A stretch of DNA of 64,000 nucleotides from Wuchereria bancrofti (Eukaryota; Nematoda; Chromadorea; Rhabditida; Onchocercidae): contig SSBO01000012.1 of the NCBI GenBank assembly GCA_005281725.1, positions 2,958,194 through 3,022,193 of the forward strand. Reading direction: 5' to 3'. Each line of letters starts with the position of its first letter. Within the stretch, counting starts at the first letter, position 1. A model generated the notes under the pieces. The model did not search any database and was not told the origin of the DNA. It was given only the letters and a program-made list of their open reading frames with translations. The position numbers and the translations under genes were made by a program. Below, piece after piece: positions 63,877 through 64,000 of the stretch.

Positions 63877-64000
63877 TAAATTTCAGAGGAAAGTGTAATG
63901 AAGGTGGCTTTTACTGATGCATTATGAACCATCCCCTAACAGTTTGTCACAACAGCTCTATTGTATCCTTGTGTGACTTCATATTTCATTCATCATTTCA

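Overview
The window is AT-rich nuclear DNA of a nematode. The evidence is five intron-rich genes with short exons, TTTTCAG/TTTTTAG 3' splice sites and strong GTAAGT-type donors. Three of the genes have a splice acceptor only 2-22 bases upstream of the start codon with no gene immediately upstream, as expected for spliced-leader trans-splicing. The encoded netrin is very close in size and domain order to nematode UNC-6. A spirurid or filarial-type species is plausible from the base composition and the BEL/Pao element, but the sequence alone does not prove it.

Layout. (1) 3.05-10.93 kb, minus strand: a 31-exon gene for an ANKS1-like adaptor (ankyrin repeats, two SAM domains, C-terminal PTB domain). 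(2) 10.9-21.8 kb: a long interval between the divergently transcribed ANKS1-like and netrin genes. It is almost all non-coding, with a TG-rich microsatellite beside two tandem consensus splice donors that may mark a distant 5' exon of the netrin gene. (3) 21.8-31.8 kb, plus strand: unc-6/netrin, 11 exons, 606 residues. (4) 34.0-38.7 kb, plus: mannosyl-oligosaccharide glucosidase (glucosidase I, GH63), 13 exons. (5) 39.0-44.7 kb: a decayed BEL/Pao LTR retrotransposon on the minus strand with both diverged LTRs. (6) 45.2-47.7 kb: a candidate minus-strand membrane-protein gene or gene remnant, then a 423-bp inverted repeat whose two arms I read as identical, each arm with an inward-facing TATA box. 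(7) 47.8-52.2 kb, plus: lipase maturation factor-like, 15 exons. (8) 55.1-60.2 kb, plus: a TXNDC11-like thioredoxin-fold protein, 17 exons. (9) 60.2-64.0 kb: no recognisable gene; a few GC-richer open stretches and an AT microsatellite.

Functional theme. Glucosidase I, lipase maturation factor and TXNDC11-like protein all act in folding or processing of secreted glycoproteins in the endoplasmic reticulum, and netrin is itself a disulfide-rich secreted glycoprotein. The ANKS1-like protein is a cytoplasmic receptor adaptor. In all five gene models the exon phases agree at every junction and the total lengths are multiples of three. A few exon ends remain uncertain and are marked.

I did not find a convincing new multi-gene system. 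The strongest unexplained structure is the long inverted repeat with convergent promoter-like arms.
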